Positions 49,161 through 62,698 of a DNA stretch of 64,000 nt are shown here, piece after piece (the first letter of the stretch is position 1; each line of letters opens with the position of its first letter). The translations under genes and the position numbers were made by a program. This DNA is from Lepisosteus oculatus (Eukaryota > Chordata > Actinopteri > Semionotiformes > Lepisosteidae), in the NCBI RefSeq assembly GCF_040954835.1, contig NC_090697.1:38314788-38378787 (forward strand), given 5' to 3'. The notes under the pieces were generated by a model. It made no database searches. It saw only the letters and a list, made by a program, of their open reading frames with translations, and was not told the origin of the DNA.

Positions 49161-51559
49161 CACCTCAAATAAAAAATGGTAGAATAATTAGCTGCAAATT
49201 ATTCTGTGACTGGGTCTTGTTGCACTTTAAACTTGCTATTTCGTGGGATACATATTGAAGATATCACAAACAGAATAAGTTTGTGATCAAAATATTTTCA
49301 GAAGTGATTTGAAACTGTTCACTAACATCCACAATTTTCTTGGAAAAAGGATTTATGCAGTCAGCAGCATAGCAACTGAATTTAGCAAACTCAGTACCTT
49401 TCACAGTTGAGCCCTGGGCTCTATCTGTAACCCTTGATCACAGGAGTGCTGGAAACAGGAAGTAATATAAGGTAACTGTAAATGGTCAGCTAGAGTGAGA
49501 GCATACAAGGCTTTATAGCTTAAAGCAATTTATGCCACTTAAACTACTGTATATATATAAAATATGAATTATAAAATCTGAATAATTATTGCAAAAAATA
49601 AAAGTTAATTTTCCTCAGTTTTAATTTGGATAAGTGGCACTTTAAATAAAAGAAGGGAGTGGACTCATTACTTAGGTGGAACACAAAGTAACACTTCATT
49701 TGGATTTTGCTGCATAATGGCTTAAGAAGTTATGAAGTGATTATGAAGCCATTATACAGCACCATTCAAATAAAGCATTACCAAATTGAATGGCACACAA
49801 TGCTTGATATAGGATAACCAACTGAGAAGAGTATTTGGTATTCAAAAGGTAATGTAGCACCCACCTGCTAATTAAAAATTGTAAACTATTTCATATTTGA
49901 TTATTTGTTTATTCCTTAATTTCCAGGAAAGTTTTAAGTGTGATCCGCATGTCCAGTGAAGCTTTCATTTAATATAATTTCTCTGTTATATGTGGATCTC
50001 TGAACTTTCATTTTTAAAAAGATTTCTCAGACTGAAATTTAGCTGAAGCAGTTTTCAAGATAAGAGCTAGATGAGATATTAAATGATGTGATATCATATC
50101 CTGGTAACTGCCTAATATCAATGGTTAGGAAACAAAAGTGAAATCAAAAGTAACGTTTCTTTTTGTCATCACATTCTATAATCAAATTGATTCACATGCA
50201 TCTCCATGATTCAAAAGTTCAAAGCCAGTGGCTACAGAAGCCAAAACGCATGATCGAAATACATAACGATTCATTTTAGTAACACGTCAAATGGGAAAAA
50301 TGGCATTCTTTAGTGTCACCATTAGATTGAAATACTAGAAGTATTTTTCATTTTGTGGACAATGACAATTACAGTACTTATAGTGAAACATACATTTAAA
50401 AAAATAAAAAAATGCACTATTTTATAACCAAAAAGAAAGCTTGCCAGAGCAAATTATGTATGTCTGACAATCTCCAATCCTTAACTTTTAATATTTGTCA
50501 AAGGAAGCTTACAAATATGAATTCTAACAAATTTTCCTTGTTAGTATTGTTATCATGGAAACTTCCTTATGTGACTGTGTACATGAATATTGTTACTGTC
50601 ACACCCAGAGCTTTGTGAATTAACAACAGGATTCAAATGGAAAGAACTCTCACAACAATGCCAAGCCCTTCAGCTACAATGTTTATAGAACTAGAACATA
50701 ATGCCTTTGCTGGACAGTTGCCACACCCGTTTCATCTTATGCAATGTTTTTTTTTCTGACATCTCTTCACATAGCCCTACAAATATTCCAGTCTGTACTT
50801 AACAGGGCAAAACAAGCTGTTAATCCTAAAGTTAACATCTTCTGAATAAGTGCCTTATTTTTTCCACAAACTGCCTGTCAAGCTCACTTAACAAATCGGT
50901 AAGTAAACAAATACAAAGTTTTCTTGTTGTTTCATGGCCATTGTGATTTTTATATCATAGGGGTTTGGGCCATACACAGAGATAATAAATCATATTGTAA
51001 ATGCACATTAATAAACCTCATTCTACGTTTACATAATGTATCAATTTCATATAATTATAGCACAAACATATGACAAGAAGAAGAAATAACACATGAAAGT
51101 GTTAAGCTAAATCAAATTTGATCAGTGAAAATCAAAATACAGAACTATAAGTAAAATAAAACTCCATTTTAATTGATGTATTTAAATATAGTTTATTTTC
51201 AAGTACCAGTATTTAATGTTGTAACTTCCCATGTATACAGACACATTCCATATTGCATGTTATTACAATATGCTATATGAAATTCTAGTAAGCCTTTTAT
51301 GTACGTTACTTTTGCCAGAAACATAAAATTAAATTTACAAATACTTTGTAATTGCAAAAACAGAGGTATCAGGTGAAAATGTAACATTGCAAACAATTAA
51401 ATACAAAAAGTAACTTATGTGTTACAACTGCAACAAACACACAAAGCTAATTATCAGAAAAATATTTAAATCTTTTTAGTAGAATATACACATAAATACC
51501 ATTGAACAGATATGATAAAGCTAATCAAATTATGCTAATTAATATTTGCTATCAAAAGG
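49161..51559. other. VSNL1 intron sequence
   Basis: AT-rich; nothing supportable. Confidence 0.4.
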
Positions 51560-52110
51560 GCTGAAAAATCGATATACTGTGAAAGCCACAGGCTAGTAAC
51601 AAGTGTGGCCATTGATGGAAACGATACAAGCTGTAAATCTGCACTAAATGCAACAAGTTGCAGATTCTGTTGTCTTAGACTCTGTCCCATTCATCAAGAA
51701 TCTGGACAAGTGTGTGCCTGTTCACAGATCTCTGAATTCTAAAGTAACATCTATTCAATTGGGTTCATGTCTGATAAGTAGGATAACAGCCATTTTTATA
51801 TAAGAAGCACAAGGACATACAGTACAATGTCCTGCTGGAATGTTGTCACATTAGGACAAGTCCATAGGAAAGGCAACAAGTGAAGTCCCAGAATGGCTGT
51901 ACTGTCAGGTTGCCATCAGTCATGATAAGTTCAGTAATGACTAGATGCTCCTGTCCAGACCATCACACTTGGACCTTCCTTTCTGTCAATTAACATCTTT
52001 CTACACTCACTTGCATCCATCAGTGTGGTCTAAACAAAACCTGATTGATGCTAACTTGAGTCTACTGCTGACATCCAACTGAGGAGAAAATACCATTGGC
52101 ATGAAAGCAT
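51560..52110 (-). pseudogene. Decayed Tc1-like transposase, C-terminal half
   Basis: Minus-strand frames give, in order, PSVMVWTGASS (GGGSVMVWG block), ELIMTDGNLTVQ (VVVDGNLTAQ block), TTFQQD with the second catalytic Asp, DMNPIE with the catalytic Glu, and ILDEWDRV near the C-terminus. Frameshifts and stops interrupt every pair of blocks. This is a different Tc1 subfamily from 37445-39034, and older. Inverted repeats were not found. Confidence 0.62.
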
Positions 52111-54540
52111 TGTCTTCTTGATATGAAGTGTATATTTGGTTGACATTCTTCAGGCCATTCACTTAGTGTTTGTGCAACCATCAAAGTCTCTGACAGTCAA
52201 GGACAATCATTTAGTCCAAAATATGCCAAAAACATTAATCAATGTCTTAAATATCTTTATAATTTATTTATCTAAGAAACATACATGCCTAGAGAGATAT
52301 GTTTCTGTTTATACCCATTATATATCTCAATTGTTCTAAAGTAAACTACTGTATAATCTAATTTCTTTATTAACTTGGTAATATTTTATACTTAACAGCT
52401 AAGGCTTAATTTTTTATTCTTTGCAAAATGCACTTCTGCTGTTTCAGTAAAATTCTAAATTCTAGACAAAAAAAGCATTAAGAACAACAAATCTAAATCA
52501 TGGAAAATATTTTATCCATTGACTTTAATTTTATAACACACATAGCTGTTTATTCTGCAACAGAAAACAGATGACATTACCCGCTTGAGGAAATACACTT
52601 TGTGTAATAATCTTGTTTGTTTTTTCAATACAAACGACATTTAGTATTACAATTCTAGGAATGTAAACAAGATAACATGATCTACTGTGTAGCTCTTGGA
52701 CTACAGAAACAAAAGGTCATTATTCCTTTAATTAAAAAAGAGCCAAACTACCATGAGGGACAGAATTCAAATTATAGCTGTAGCAGGCAAGCCAACAGTG
52801 GTTTACCTGTTAGTAGCAAATAGTACAAGCAAATTCAACTAATGCTTAATTTGAACTGCACCTGATGTTTTGGTCTCAGAAATTCATTAGCCATTTTTAG
52901 AAGTTTGTTCTACTCTCTACTTAAACCACGTAAAATATAAATTTGTCATAAACATATTTTTAATTGCAGCAAAATAATTGGTTTTATGTGTTTTGTAGGG
53001 GAAAGTGGAAGTAAAATTTGCATACAATATTGATAGTGAATTTTAATTTTAGAATATTTTAATCTGTCAGATGTGTTGGAAATCGTTATTTTAAAACAGA
53101 CAGAAAGATGGTTGTAAACTGGCAGAACTACAATATCGGGTATTCAAGGGAAGTAGATGTTTGATCTGAAGCACAATGGAGTTGACTGAATAGTCTGGAA
53201 GAGATTTGAAACAATTCATTTTGATCAGGATTCACATATCTACTTTTTCTTCCATAACATGAGCTTCTTAAGTATTTTGTTCTATAAATTGCCTTGAAAT
53301 GCGGCACACATTTCAGAAGAACTACATTGCTCCAGTACTATGAACATTAACATACAATACATACACTTCTTCATAATCAGAAGAAGGTTAATTTTAGATT
53401 GTCTAAATAGAGACACTTTTCCTAAAGTGAATGGATTGGGAATGAAGTGAACAACATGTTAATTCAACTCTAAAATGAACATCATACTGATTTAAAGAAT
53501 CAACAGTCTTAATTAATTAAACATTTCTACTTCCACAATATTGTGTCGCCACCAACTAATTAAAACACAAATGGTATTCAGTAAATTTGAAAATCCTCCA
53601 AAATCATCTATAATGTCACACTATCATAAAAATCAGATTGCTTTCAAGTTTTATTTTTACATTTTGCTAATTGGTGAATACTCACAAGGTTTCAAGAAAA
53701 ACAATCCTTTGGCTGAAGTTAAATACTTTTCAATACTTTCTACACAAGTCAAACCCTTCAATAACACATTCTATTTTTCATTTAGTTTTCCAGCCTTCTA
53801 TGACTACTAGACAAAAAAATGTTTTGAACTGAACAACAGCAATAATGACAGTGAATGCAATGCCACAAAACTGTCTTGAACATAAACAACAAAACACATT
53901 TTCTGTCTGTTGCATAAATAATTCATGTTTAGTGAAACAAAACCTAAAAAAGTAACTTGTGCTGAACAAGCTGAAAACTGAACCTGCAGCTCAGATTACA
54001 AATAAAAGCAAGAAGTCCAGCATTTCACTACATAAATTCTGAGAATACAGTACTTTATTACAGAGCTATGTATCTATGAAACAGATACTCATCGGTATAT
54101 CACATAACCCTTCGTGCACAAAAATAAACAGATAAATAGAAGAAAATATTATTACATTATACTGTATGACTGCATGATTATGTAAACCATTAGTACAGGA
54201 TTATTCAGTTCATTAGAACTTTTTTGGCATGACCTGTCATCATTTCAAGTAGCAGAGTAATGTATACTGTGAAGCAGGAAAAACACAATGATCTTGGTTT
54301 TTAGGGAAATCACTCAATAAATCCTGGGGCCACTTTTATATAAATCTGAAATAATAAATAATTAGTGAATGTTGAGTTAAAGGATTTTGTCAGTGTTGTT
54401 CGCAAATCAGTGACAGCCATGCAACATGCACAATACTGTACTATTTAATGAAATATCATTCAGTGTTAGAATGACTTACTGCACATGTCCTGTACATATC
54501 CCAGCCCTATAACAACAATGGATTATGTAGGTCTATAATA
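52111..54540. other. VSNL1 intron sequence
   Basis: AT-rich; no feature supportable. Confidence 0.4.
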
Positions 54541-55090
54541 ATAATTATAATAATAATTGCTTACATTTATATAGCGCTTTTCTGGACACTCCACTCAAAG
54601 CACTTTACAGGTAATGGGGACTCCCCTCCACCACCACCAATGTGCAGCACCCACCTGGATGATGCGACAGCAGCCATAGTGCGCCAGAATCCTCCCCACA
54701 CATCAGCTATCAGTGGGGAGGAGAGCAGAGTAATGAAGCCAATTCACAGATGGGGATTATTAGGAGGCAATGACTGGTAAGGACCGATGGGAAATTTGGC
54801 CAGGATGCCAGGGTTACACCCCTACTCTTTACAAGAAACGCTCTGGGATTTTTAATGACCTCAGAGAGTCAGGACCTCGGTTTTACGTCTCATCCGAAGG
54901 ACGGCGCCTGTTTACAGCATAGTGTCCCCATCACTATACTGGGGCATTAGGACCCACATGGGGTGAGCACCCCCTGCTGGCCCCCTGCTGGCCCCACTTA
55001 TACCTCTTAGATTTTCCCGGCAACCTTAGATTTTCCCAGGAGGTCTGCCAGTCATCTGGCAACAACATCAACAAGATCCCACAAGTGATG
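54541..55090 (+). repeat. Interspersed fish repeat (~540 bp) carrying CTCF-like motifs
   Basis: A distinct GC-balanced block begins after an ATAATAATT run with TATATAGCGCTTTTCTGGAC and CAAAGCACTTTACAGG. It runs through CAGCACCCACCTGGATGATG and CTCATCCGAAGGACGGCGCC and ends near AGATTTTCCCAGGAGG. A diverged piece occurs at 10230-10345, so it is dispersed. On the minus strand 54967-54981 reads GCCAGCAGGGGGTGC and 54981-54992 reads GCCAGCAGGGGG, two tandem close matches to the CTCF core. Coding capacity is absent. Class unknown to me. Confidence 0.65.
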
Positions 55091-55179
55091 CTACAGAAAA
55101 AAAGCCAGGCATGTAGGATGGTTTTAATGTCCATCCAGCAAATACTGGATAATCTGCTATACCATACAGTATATGTTAC

Positions 55180-56185
55180 ACTGCACCACCTGCCTGGAAG
55201 GTGGGGGCCAGCCAGGAGCTGTTATGGACCCAAGTATAAGAGTGTTTCAGTTCAAGGGGAGTGGCCGATACACTGCAGCGTGGACTCCGCTTCACACAGG
55301 AAAAATTCAAGCAGAAAAGGTAGAAGCAGGTAGAAGCAGAGTCCAGGGGTTATACCCTGGCAGTAGGCAGGCTGGTACACTACAGCACTAACAGTCTGGG
55401 ACTGCTTTGTTCCCAGCAGCGGGGCTCATAGGAGAGAGGATGCCCAGGATATCAAGCAGACAGACAGGCTGGCCGAGATATAGGCAGATGAGCTGGAGAT
55501 GTAATGAAGGGATAACAGGTGCAGGAGTGTAGACTGGGAAGGAGGGTCTGCATCTGAAGCTGTACTGGTCAGGGAGCACGTCACTGGGGCAGTCAATCCA
55601 GAAGTGTGAAAGATAGCAGGCTTAGCAAAGTGCAAGCTCTTCAGGTGGGATCTCATCCAGAGACTGAACTGCGTCATTAAGGCAGACTGGGTAGGCGCAC
55701 CAAGGACTGGGCTAAGCAGTAGATTGAAATCAGCACAGTCTTTTAGGTGAGAAAGGAGTGAACCACCTGTGCTTTTTTTTCAGAATGCCCTGCACGGCTC
55801 AGGGGACCAACACTGTGGCCAGACAAGGCGAATGTCGTCAGGGCGGGAAGCCTGAAGTGTGCCAGGAATCGGGCTGAGCGGCAAGCCCACTGAGCGACTG
55901 AATCGGTGAAGGGCCCTGGACACACTGCCAACTCAGCAGTCTGGAGCATCTCTAGAAACAGTCCGGGCATGTAGGGATACGGGAAAACAGGAACAGAAAG
56001 GAATTTGCTGGGAAACACCGGTTGGAAGTTTAGAGGTTAAATCACTGAGGAGAACCTGAACAGGGTTTAAATGTCCTGCAGCAACTTAAGCTAAGGGTGG
56101 AGGTATGGCCCACAGCAAGTACGGCTGCAACATGCCCTAGAATGATGTGGAGTGTTGGTGACCCTCCTCGTCTTGGTGTCCCACT
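55180..56185. repeat. GC-rich block of unknown class
   Basis: About 1 kb is clearly richer in GC and purines than the intron around it, rich in CAGG/GGCAGG words, with sharp edges in composition. Several 60-90 codon minus-strand frames here share no protein features and look compositional. The style is that of a non-coding transposon interior, but no terminal repeats or target duplications were recognised. Confidence 0.4.
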
Positions 56186-56189
56186 TGCC

Positions 56190-56860
56190 AGAATGGAAAG
56201 ACAGCACCTTTACAATTGGTTGCAATTAACCAGAGCTACTGTACAGAAAATGCTTTAAAATGAACTCAAAACATGCCAATAATCCAACAGATCAGAGATG
56301 TCTAGTAAGCTATAGTTTCTGAATCTGAAATATTTATCATACACAGATTTCCTCACCAACATCAGCTTTCACAGTAACACTGACCTGCAAATGGAAGTAT
56401 TCTTGGTCATAAAAAGCAGGGTGAATTCAGAAATGTATTGCTAAATAATATTTGTTCAGTCAAGTCAGAGTGATGGTGTGTTCCAAAATTATAAGGATAA
56501 CATATTCTGACTAAACCTCCCAGCACGTGAAGCTGGAGGACATTTTTCAACATGAAAATGTGCATTTTTATTTTCCCCCTCACAGCCAAAATTACACAGG
56601 CATTTATTTATGTACAGAACGTTCAAGTTCTGAATTGACCTCTGTGATTGCCTGATATGAACCTAACTGAACACTTGTGGGACAGGTTGTGTTAACAACA
56701 TCCCCAATCACAGGATTGATCACACTCACTGCAGCTGTTGCAGAACTTACTGCATCATTGGAAATCTTTGTCAGTCAATGCCTTGTAGACTACAGGCATG
56801 TATCAGAGCACAAAATGGTTACACCTGTTAATAGGCATCACTGACCTCTACATCTTTTCA
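56190..56860 (+). pseudogene. Decayed Tc1-like transposase
   Basis: Plus-strand frames show PLARMERQHLYNWL near the start and QSDGVFQNY in the middle. PDMNLTEHLWDRL, the catalytic-Glu block (SPDMNPIEHLWDEL in active relatives), lies at about 56652-56691. Stops and frameshifts are frequent. The subfamily appears to be that of the 51560-52110 relic. Confidence 0.5.
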
Positions 56861-58568
56861 TGATATATCTCATGTCATAGTCAATCAATATCACTGTGGG
56901 CTGTGGGTGTTCCCTTTGCTTATTAAATATAAATTACAACACTGATAACTTTTTATTAAGCATTTATAGAATATTAAGCATTTATAGAGTATGATTTACA
57001 ACCCCTGTGTTTTATGGTTCTTATAACATAATTTTTTACACCTGTGTTGCTCCTGCAAACTTCCTCCCACCTTCCATGAGTTCCGCCTGTTGATCTAATC
57101 TCTTCTTTTGGGATCCGGTTTGGAATTTTTTTTACTCCACACTTATCTATTTTTCTGGCTTGAAATGTCTACACATTTATTTAGGTTATTGATGTTTACT
57201 CATTTGCTCTTTTAAATACTAATTTCTATGTCTGGTCCATGCTGTTGTAATACATTTCCACATTGCCTGTAGTTTTTTAAATATTCTTGCAGTCAGCATT
57301 AAGGTTTACCTCTGTTTGTGAGGAAAGGGAGAACACAATAATCAAGGACTTTCTTCTTGATAGACAAAGGTAATTGTTTTCTTTTTCATGTTTGCATCTT
57401 AGTCTTCTAGAATTTCTTTTATCCCATTTAAACTGCTGTTTTTTTCCCCACAATGAAATGTATAATACATTCATTATGTGTAAAGCAGAATCTTAAAAGA
57501 GATGTTATAGGAAATGTAGACTTTCTGTTTACTTATCATGCTTGGAATTGATATATAAAAGTATGAGAATTTAATACCTCATTCTCAGAAGCCCAAAGAC
57601 CTTCTGTAATATAAATATTTGACTTTTATCCCGCAATTCCATGCTTGCAAAAAAAAAAGTACACATTAAATCTTTCCAGTATTTCCTTCACATTAAATAT
57701 GTATCTGTTTATCTTGGATGATTATAATAAATCCATCAGTATCTGTACTTTTTCCTCTTTAAAATAGACGTCAAACACAACTGGACAGATTTTGAAGTTG
57801 AAGCCAGATCTTATGTTTGAGTCATCGTCTTCATAAACAAGTGCAAACTTCTCACTACTAATGAAGGAGGAAAAAAAAATATATACAACAGAAATAATGC
57901 AATCTTCTCATACTCTCAGGTTATGACTCTGTAGGGATATTGACTACATTATTGCCACTGAATGCATGTAATATGTAGTCAATGTTACGGATAAAACTAT
58001 TTAAATTTTTTTTATATACAGTATAATCTTTTGATTTCATAACATCCTGCACAAACTGAACACTTGTAATGGTGCTATTGATTGTTACTGTCGGTGCAAT
58101 TATAAAGCCTAAAAATTAAGCAGACATGTGACATACTGGGGCTGATAGCTGCAGCTAATAGACACATAAAGAACAATAAATGGATACGATTTTTTAAAAG
58201 AAACAGGGGTTTTTAGCTTTCTGAGGATTATATAATGTATGATCAGCACTACATAATTTGTCATTTGAGATGAGTTAAAAATAATATAATAAAATAATAA
58301 TACATTCAGATTTTGTCATTTATATTCATCATTTCATATGCTACAGTATATGGACAGTGGGCACGTGTTCTAAATTTATCACTTTCCTTTGATATTGTTT
58401 TATGCCTGCAGCTATAAGGTCACTGTACTATATAATAAATAAGTCAACCACTAAACGTATTCCATTTCTGTTTGTGTTTTTAGCCACCTATACAAAAAGT
58501 TCAAATACATTTGATCTTTTTACACTCCCATATCATCATACACAATGAATGCTTTTAATCATCCCTTT
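56861..58568. other. VSNL1 intron sequence
   Basis: AT-rich. It contains a 62-codon minus-strand open stretch without a start codon (57722-57910), discussed as a finding; otherwise nothing supportable. Confidence 0.4.
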
Positions 58569-58650
58569 TTGGGGGAGCATAGCATAGTGGGTAAGTCTCT
58601 GGTCTCATAAATTGTGGGTTCAAATCCCTGCTGCAGGCACTGTGATTATA
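58569..58650 (+). repeat. tRNA-like SINE head
   Basis: A-box-like TAGCATAGTGGGTAAG is followed at tRNA spacing by a perfect B box GGGTTCAAATCCC, and between them GGTCTCATAAATT resembles an anticodon arm. The acceptor ends do not pair (GGGAGCA against TGCAGGC), so it is not a functional tRNA. The sequence that follows (CACTGTGATTATAGCCTTG) is SINE body, cut short by the LINE tail at about 58665. Confidence 0.55.
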
Positions 58651-58664
58651 GCCTTGTCAAGTTA

Positions 58665-60745
58665 TTGTTATTATACTCATATACAGGTATATTGTACAAC
58701 GAAATGCTATTTATCTAGCTCTCAGACTGTAAGTAGTACAAAAAACAACAATACAATTGTATAAAAAAAGAAAGACAGAGGCAATGTGCAAAACAACATC
58801 AGGTAACAGGTACTGTGCAAAACAACATCAGTTGTGCAAACTCATATGTCAACAGAATGAAATAAAGGATACAAAATTATGTTGAGTGAACGTCTTGACA
58901 TGTGAGGTACAAGTAGTTGAGTTTTGATGAAGAGAGGTGCACTGTAAGGGTTCAGATCATAGGTGAGAGAGGCTGGGAGTTTAATACTTTGATAGTGTGG
59001 GGGTAAAAACTGTCTCTGAATCTAGAAGTCCAGGGCCGAATGCTCCAGTACCATTTTCCGATGGTAGAGGGTCATACAGTCTGTACCTGGGCGTGTGGGA
59101 TGTTTGATGATGCTTAGAGCTTTCCTCAAGCACCATCTGTCATAAAAGTCCTGGATGGATGGGAGAGCAACCCCAGTGATGGACTGGGCAGTTTTCACCA
59201 CCCGCTGTAGGGCTTTGCAGTCAGCAATACTGCAGCTGCCATACCACACTGTGATGCAACCTGTCAGTATGCTTTCTGTAGTGCATCTGTAAAAGTTAGT
59301 GAAAATCTGAGAAGATATCTTAACCTTCTTCAACCATCTTAGGAAATACAGGCGCTGTTGCGCTTTCTTAATCAGACAAGTGGCATTGAGAGACCATTTG
59401 AGGTCCTCTGTGATATGGGTGCCAAGGAATTTGAAGTTACTGACCCTTTCCACTTCAGTCCCATTCATGTGGATAGGTGCAAGACCGTTTTGCAGTTTTC
59501 TGAAATCAGCTCCTTGGTTTTGCCGATGTTGAGGGTGAGGTTGTTGTCTTCACACTACGTTGTAAGGAGATTGACCTCCTCCCTGTAGGCCCTCTCATCA
59601 TTGTCTCTGTTCAGACCAACTACTGTGGTGTCATCAGCAAACTTGATGATGGAGTTGGTGTTGTGTTTAGCCTTACAGTTGTGGGTGTAGAGGGAGTAAA
59701 GCATTGGACTAAGCACACAACCCTGGGGGACCCCAGTGTTCAGAGTTAGTGTGTGGAGGTGTGGTTTCCAAGCCTGACAACCTGGAGTCTGTCTGTCAGG
59801 AAGTCCAGAATCCAGTTGCAGAGGGTGGTGTCTTGATTAGTTTCTCTGGAATGATGGTGTTCAAAGCTGAGCTGAAGTCGGTGAATAATAGACTTGCATA
59901 CTGTATGTGTTCTTTTTATCCAGATGGGATAGGGCAGTGTGTATAGCAATGGAGATTGCATCATCTATGGATTTGTTGGGCCGGTAGGCAAATTGGTATG
60001 GGTCCAGTGTGTCTGGAATGGTGTCCTTAATGTGCCCCATGGCCAGTCTCTCGAAGCACTTCATTATAAAAGGGGTTAATTCCACCGGTCGGTAGTCATT
60101 AAGGCATGTCACTGTGGTTTTCTTCGGTATTGGGATGATGGTGGTTGTCTTGAAGCAGGTGGGGACTACAGCTTGGGCCAATGACATGTTGAAAATGTCT
60201 GTGAATACACTTGCCACTTGATTGGCGCAGGCTCTGAGGACGTGACTGGGTATGCTGTCAGGTCCTGCAGCCTTGCGTGTGTTCACATTTAGCAGAGATC
60301 TCCTCACCTAATCTGCAGACAGTGAGAGCACCTGGTCAGCTGCAGAGGGTGCAGCTCTATTGACTGGTTCTTTGGTACTGACTTCAAACCGAGCATAACA
60401 GGTGTTGAGCTCGTTAGGCAGGGAGGCATCATGGGTAGATACACAGATGTTCTGTGTTGTAGTCTGTGAGTGCTTGAATACCATGCTACATGTGCCGTGG
60501 GCCATTAGTGATGAAATGTTCCTCTTATCCCTGTTTGAGTTTGTTTTTTGCATGTTTAATACCATTCTTTAGATTGATCCTGGCTAACTTTAGTTCTGAT
60601 TTACTGCCTGATTTAAATGCTGCATTAATGGGGAGCAGAATTTTCAGGGGGCAATTACTGCAACAGAGTGATGTCCTGTCCAGAGGGGCAGTCATGTGTT
60701 CTTTCATCCGCTTAACGCCATGGAAACAAAGACAAGCTCTGGCCT
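58665..60745 (-). mobile_element. 5'-truncated L2/Rex1-type LINE with reverse transcriptase, inactivated
   Basis: On the minus strand the order is: endonuclease-RT linker (AAFKSGSKSELKLARINLKN, then DASLPNELNTCYARFE); RT N-terminal block ([19 protein letters not shown]); IPIPKKT and [59 protein letters not shown]; catalytic FADD at 59630-59641; then VSNFKFLGTHITEDLKWS and LTGCITVWYGSC. The 3' UTR ends with a GCATTTCGTTGTACAATATA-like tail typical of this group. The endonuclease is missing through 5' truncation. Frameshifts and stops split the frame, for example one between the RT N-terminal half and the middle block near 59880-59960. The element is fairly young, since most blocks are readable. 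Confidence 0.88.
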
Positions 60746-62698
60746 GATGTGGATCAGATATGGAATCACCTTTGTATTCCTTTTAGCAACAAATGTATCA
60801 AACAAATAAGATTGTGCTTCATTGTAAGAAGATAACACTGAATTCTTCATTTTACTGTTCCTTACAAATCATACAAGAATGCCATTTCATGAAATGCTCT
60901 TTTAACATTCTCCATCAATTAATTACCTACTCATGTTATTCGAGATTTTATGTTCAAGCTTCCAGAAATGGTTTATTTAAATATGTAGTATTTCACCAAT
61001 TTGTATAATGTGGGAAGTTATTTAATATCATCATTCCTATGTGTGTTATTATCCAGTTTAAAATCTATTTAATGTCTGAAATAAAAATGTTTGAAACCAA
61101 AAAATGTTAACACAAACATATTAAGGGGAAATTTCACGTACATGTATAAATACATTGTCGAAAATATTATATTAACTGATTCTTCCTTATAATTAATTGC
61201 ATTATAAAGTTTAAGAAGATGTTTGTTATAAAAATAATTTAGTGTTCCCTTCACTGTTCACAACTTTGCACTTATATAGTATAATTTGCACCCTCTGAAT
61301 TATTTCCAAAAATACAGCAATTGTTGTTATCATATATCTTTTTAAACAAATATTTAAAACAATAATCATTCATACCTTTATAATTTTGCATTCTTATCAT
61401 AACATGAAACATTTTAATGTTGTTACTGGTTAATGTTCCATTATTATGATTAAAACACAAAAATATTTTTAAGATTTTAAAAATCAGAAGGTGCATTGAT
61501 ACAATATCTTCCAGCAGATGGCGATACTCTAGTCCAGGGGTCCTCCTGTCTGATGCAAACATTTCTACAGCTACAGTAGCTAGAATCTGACTCAGCATCT
61601 CATGGTCTGACAAAATCGACTGGACCTGTCTGTAGAGTCTGCTGCTCTCAATATTAATATAACAAATTTTATCTATATATAATTAATTTTATGATGATAC
61701 ATAAAACAATAATAAAAAGATAAATATATTGCCTCTGCACAAAATGTTATTTTTAAACATTGATTTTGTCTGACCTTTTTTAAAGTGCTTTACATAACAA
61801 AATTTCTGGGTTTGTTTCCATGTTAATGCAGTTGTGTCAGGCAGTTCTTATTCCTTTTTTAATTCCTATTTTATTATTATTTTTAGTTAAGGTCCGTATT
61901 ACTGCTTTAACTCCGATTTCCCTAGATACAGTACGTGACTAGTACTTTGTTTTAAAACTGCACAAAGCAGACTTTTCACAAATAATTTCTAACATTATCA
62001 TTGCCATCACCATAATACCTAATAAGACCATAAATGGCAGAATTTCAGTATATGTCATAATATTGTACCTCAATACATTAGTTTTTCTTCATAAGTTTAT
62101 GAGTCACTATATTCTGACACATTATTGTTCCTCATAAGATTATTAGTCACTATATTCTGCTGCATATTAAAAATATATATTTGATTCTTGAAACATATAA
62201 ATTTGATCTTTTTTTAAACATTAACTTTCACTACATGCCCCATTCCCTCAAGAATGGCATTTTTACATTAGAATACAAGAAAGGTTTGAAATAACAGGAG
62301 GACTATCAGCCCATCCACTTCGTGTTGTTGCTAAAAGCTACTGTAGATCTGGAGCTGATCAGGAAATTTTGTCAACCTTTTTCGTTAGACAGAAGTCAGG
62401 ATTGTACTCCAACCATGCTCATAGGCAACTTGTTCTACCCTCCCATAATACACTAATTTATATATTTCACTTGTGTCCTCTGGTTCATGTTTCACTGTTT
62501 ATTCAATGTCTTGAAGAGGACTGGCGAGAGCACAAGATACAAGAAGAATCTAAAGGCCAGCTACAGAATCCTGGGATTGTCTTACAGTATTGCTATATTG
62601 AAATCTAAGTTGAAATCTTAGCTTATAAGCAAATTTTGCTCACCTTTTTTTTTAAAGGGGTGTACTGTATCTTCTCAAAGATGACTGAAATAAAGTTA
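60746..62698. other. VSNL1 intron sequence
   Basis: AT-rich. CCAGCAGATGGCGAT at 61511-61525 resembles a CTCF core. No gene is supportable. Confidence 0.4.

Noticed and set aside
55388..56018. Several 60-90 codon minus-strand frames
   Set aside because: They overlap in different frames in a GC-rich non-coding block with no motifs.
58569..58650. Possible functional tRNA gene
   Set aside because: The A and B boxes are good but the acceptor stem does not pair, and SINE body follows, so it is a SINE head.
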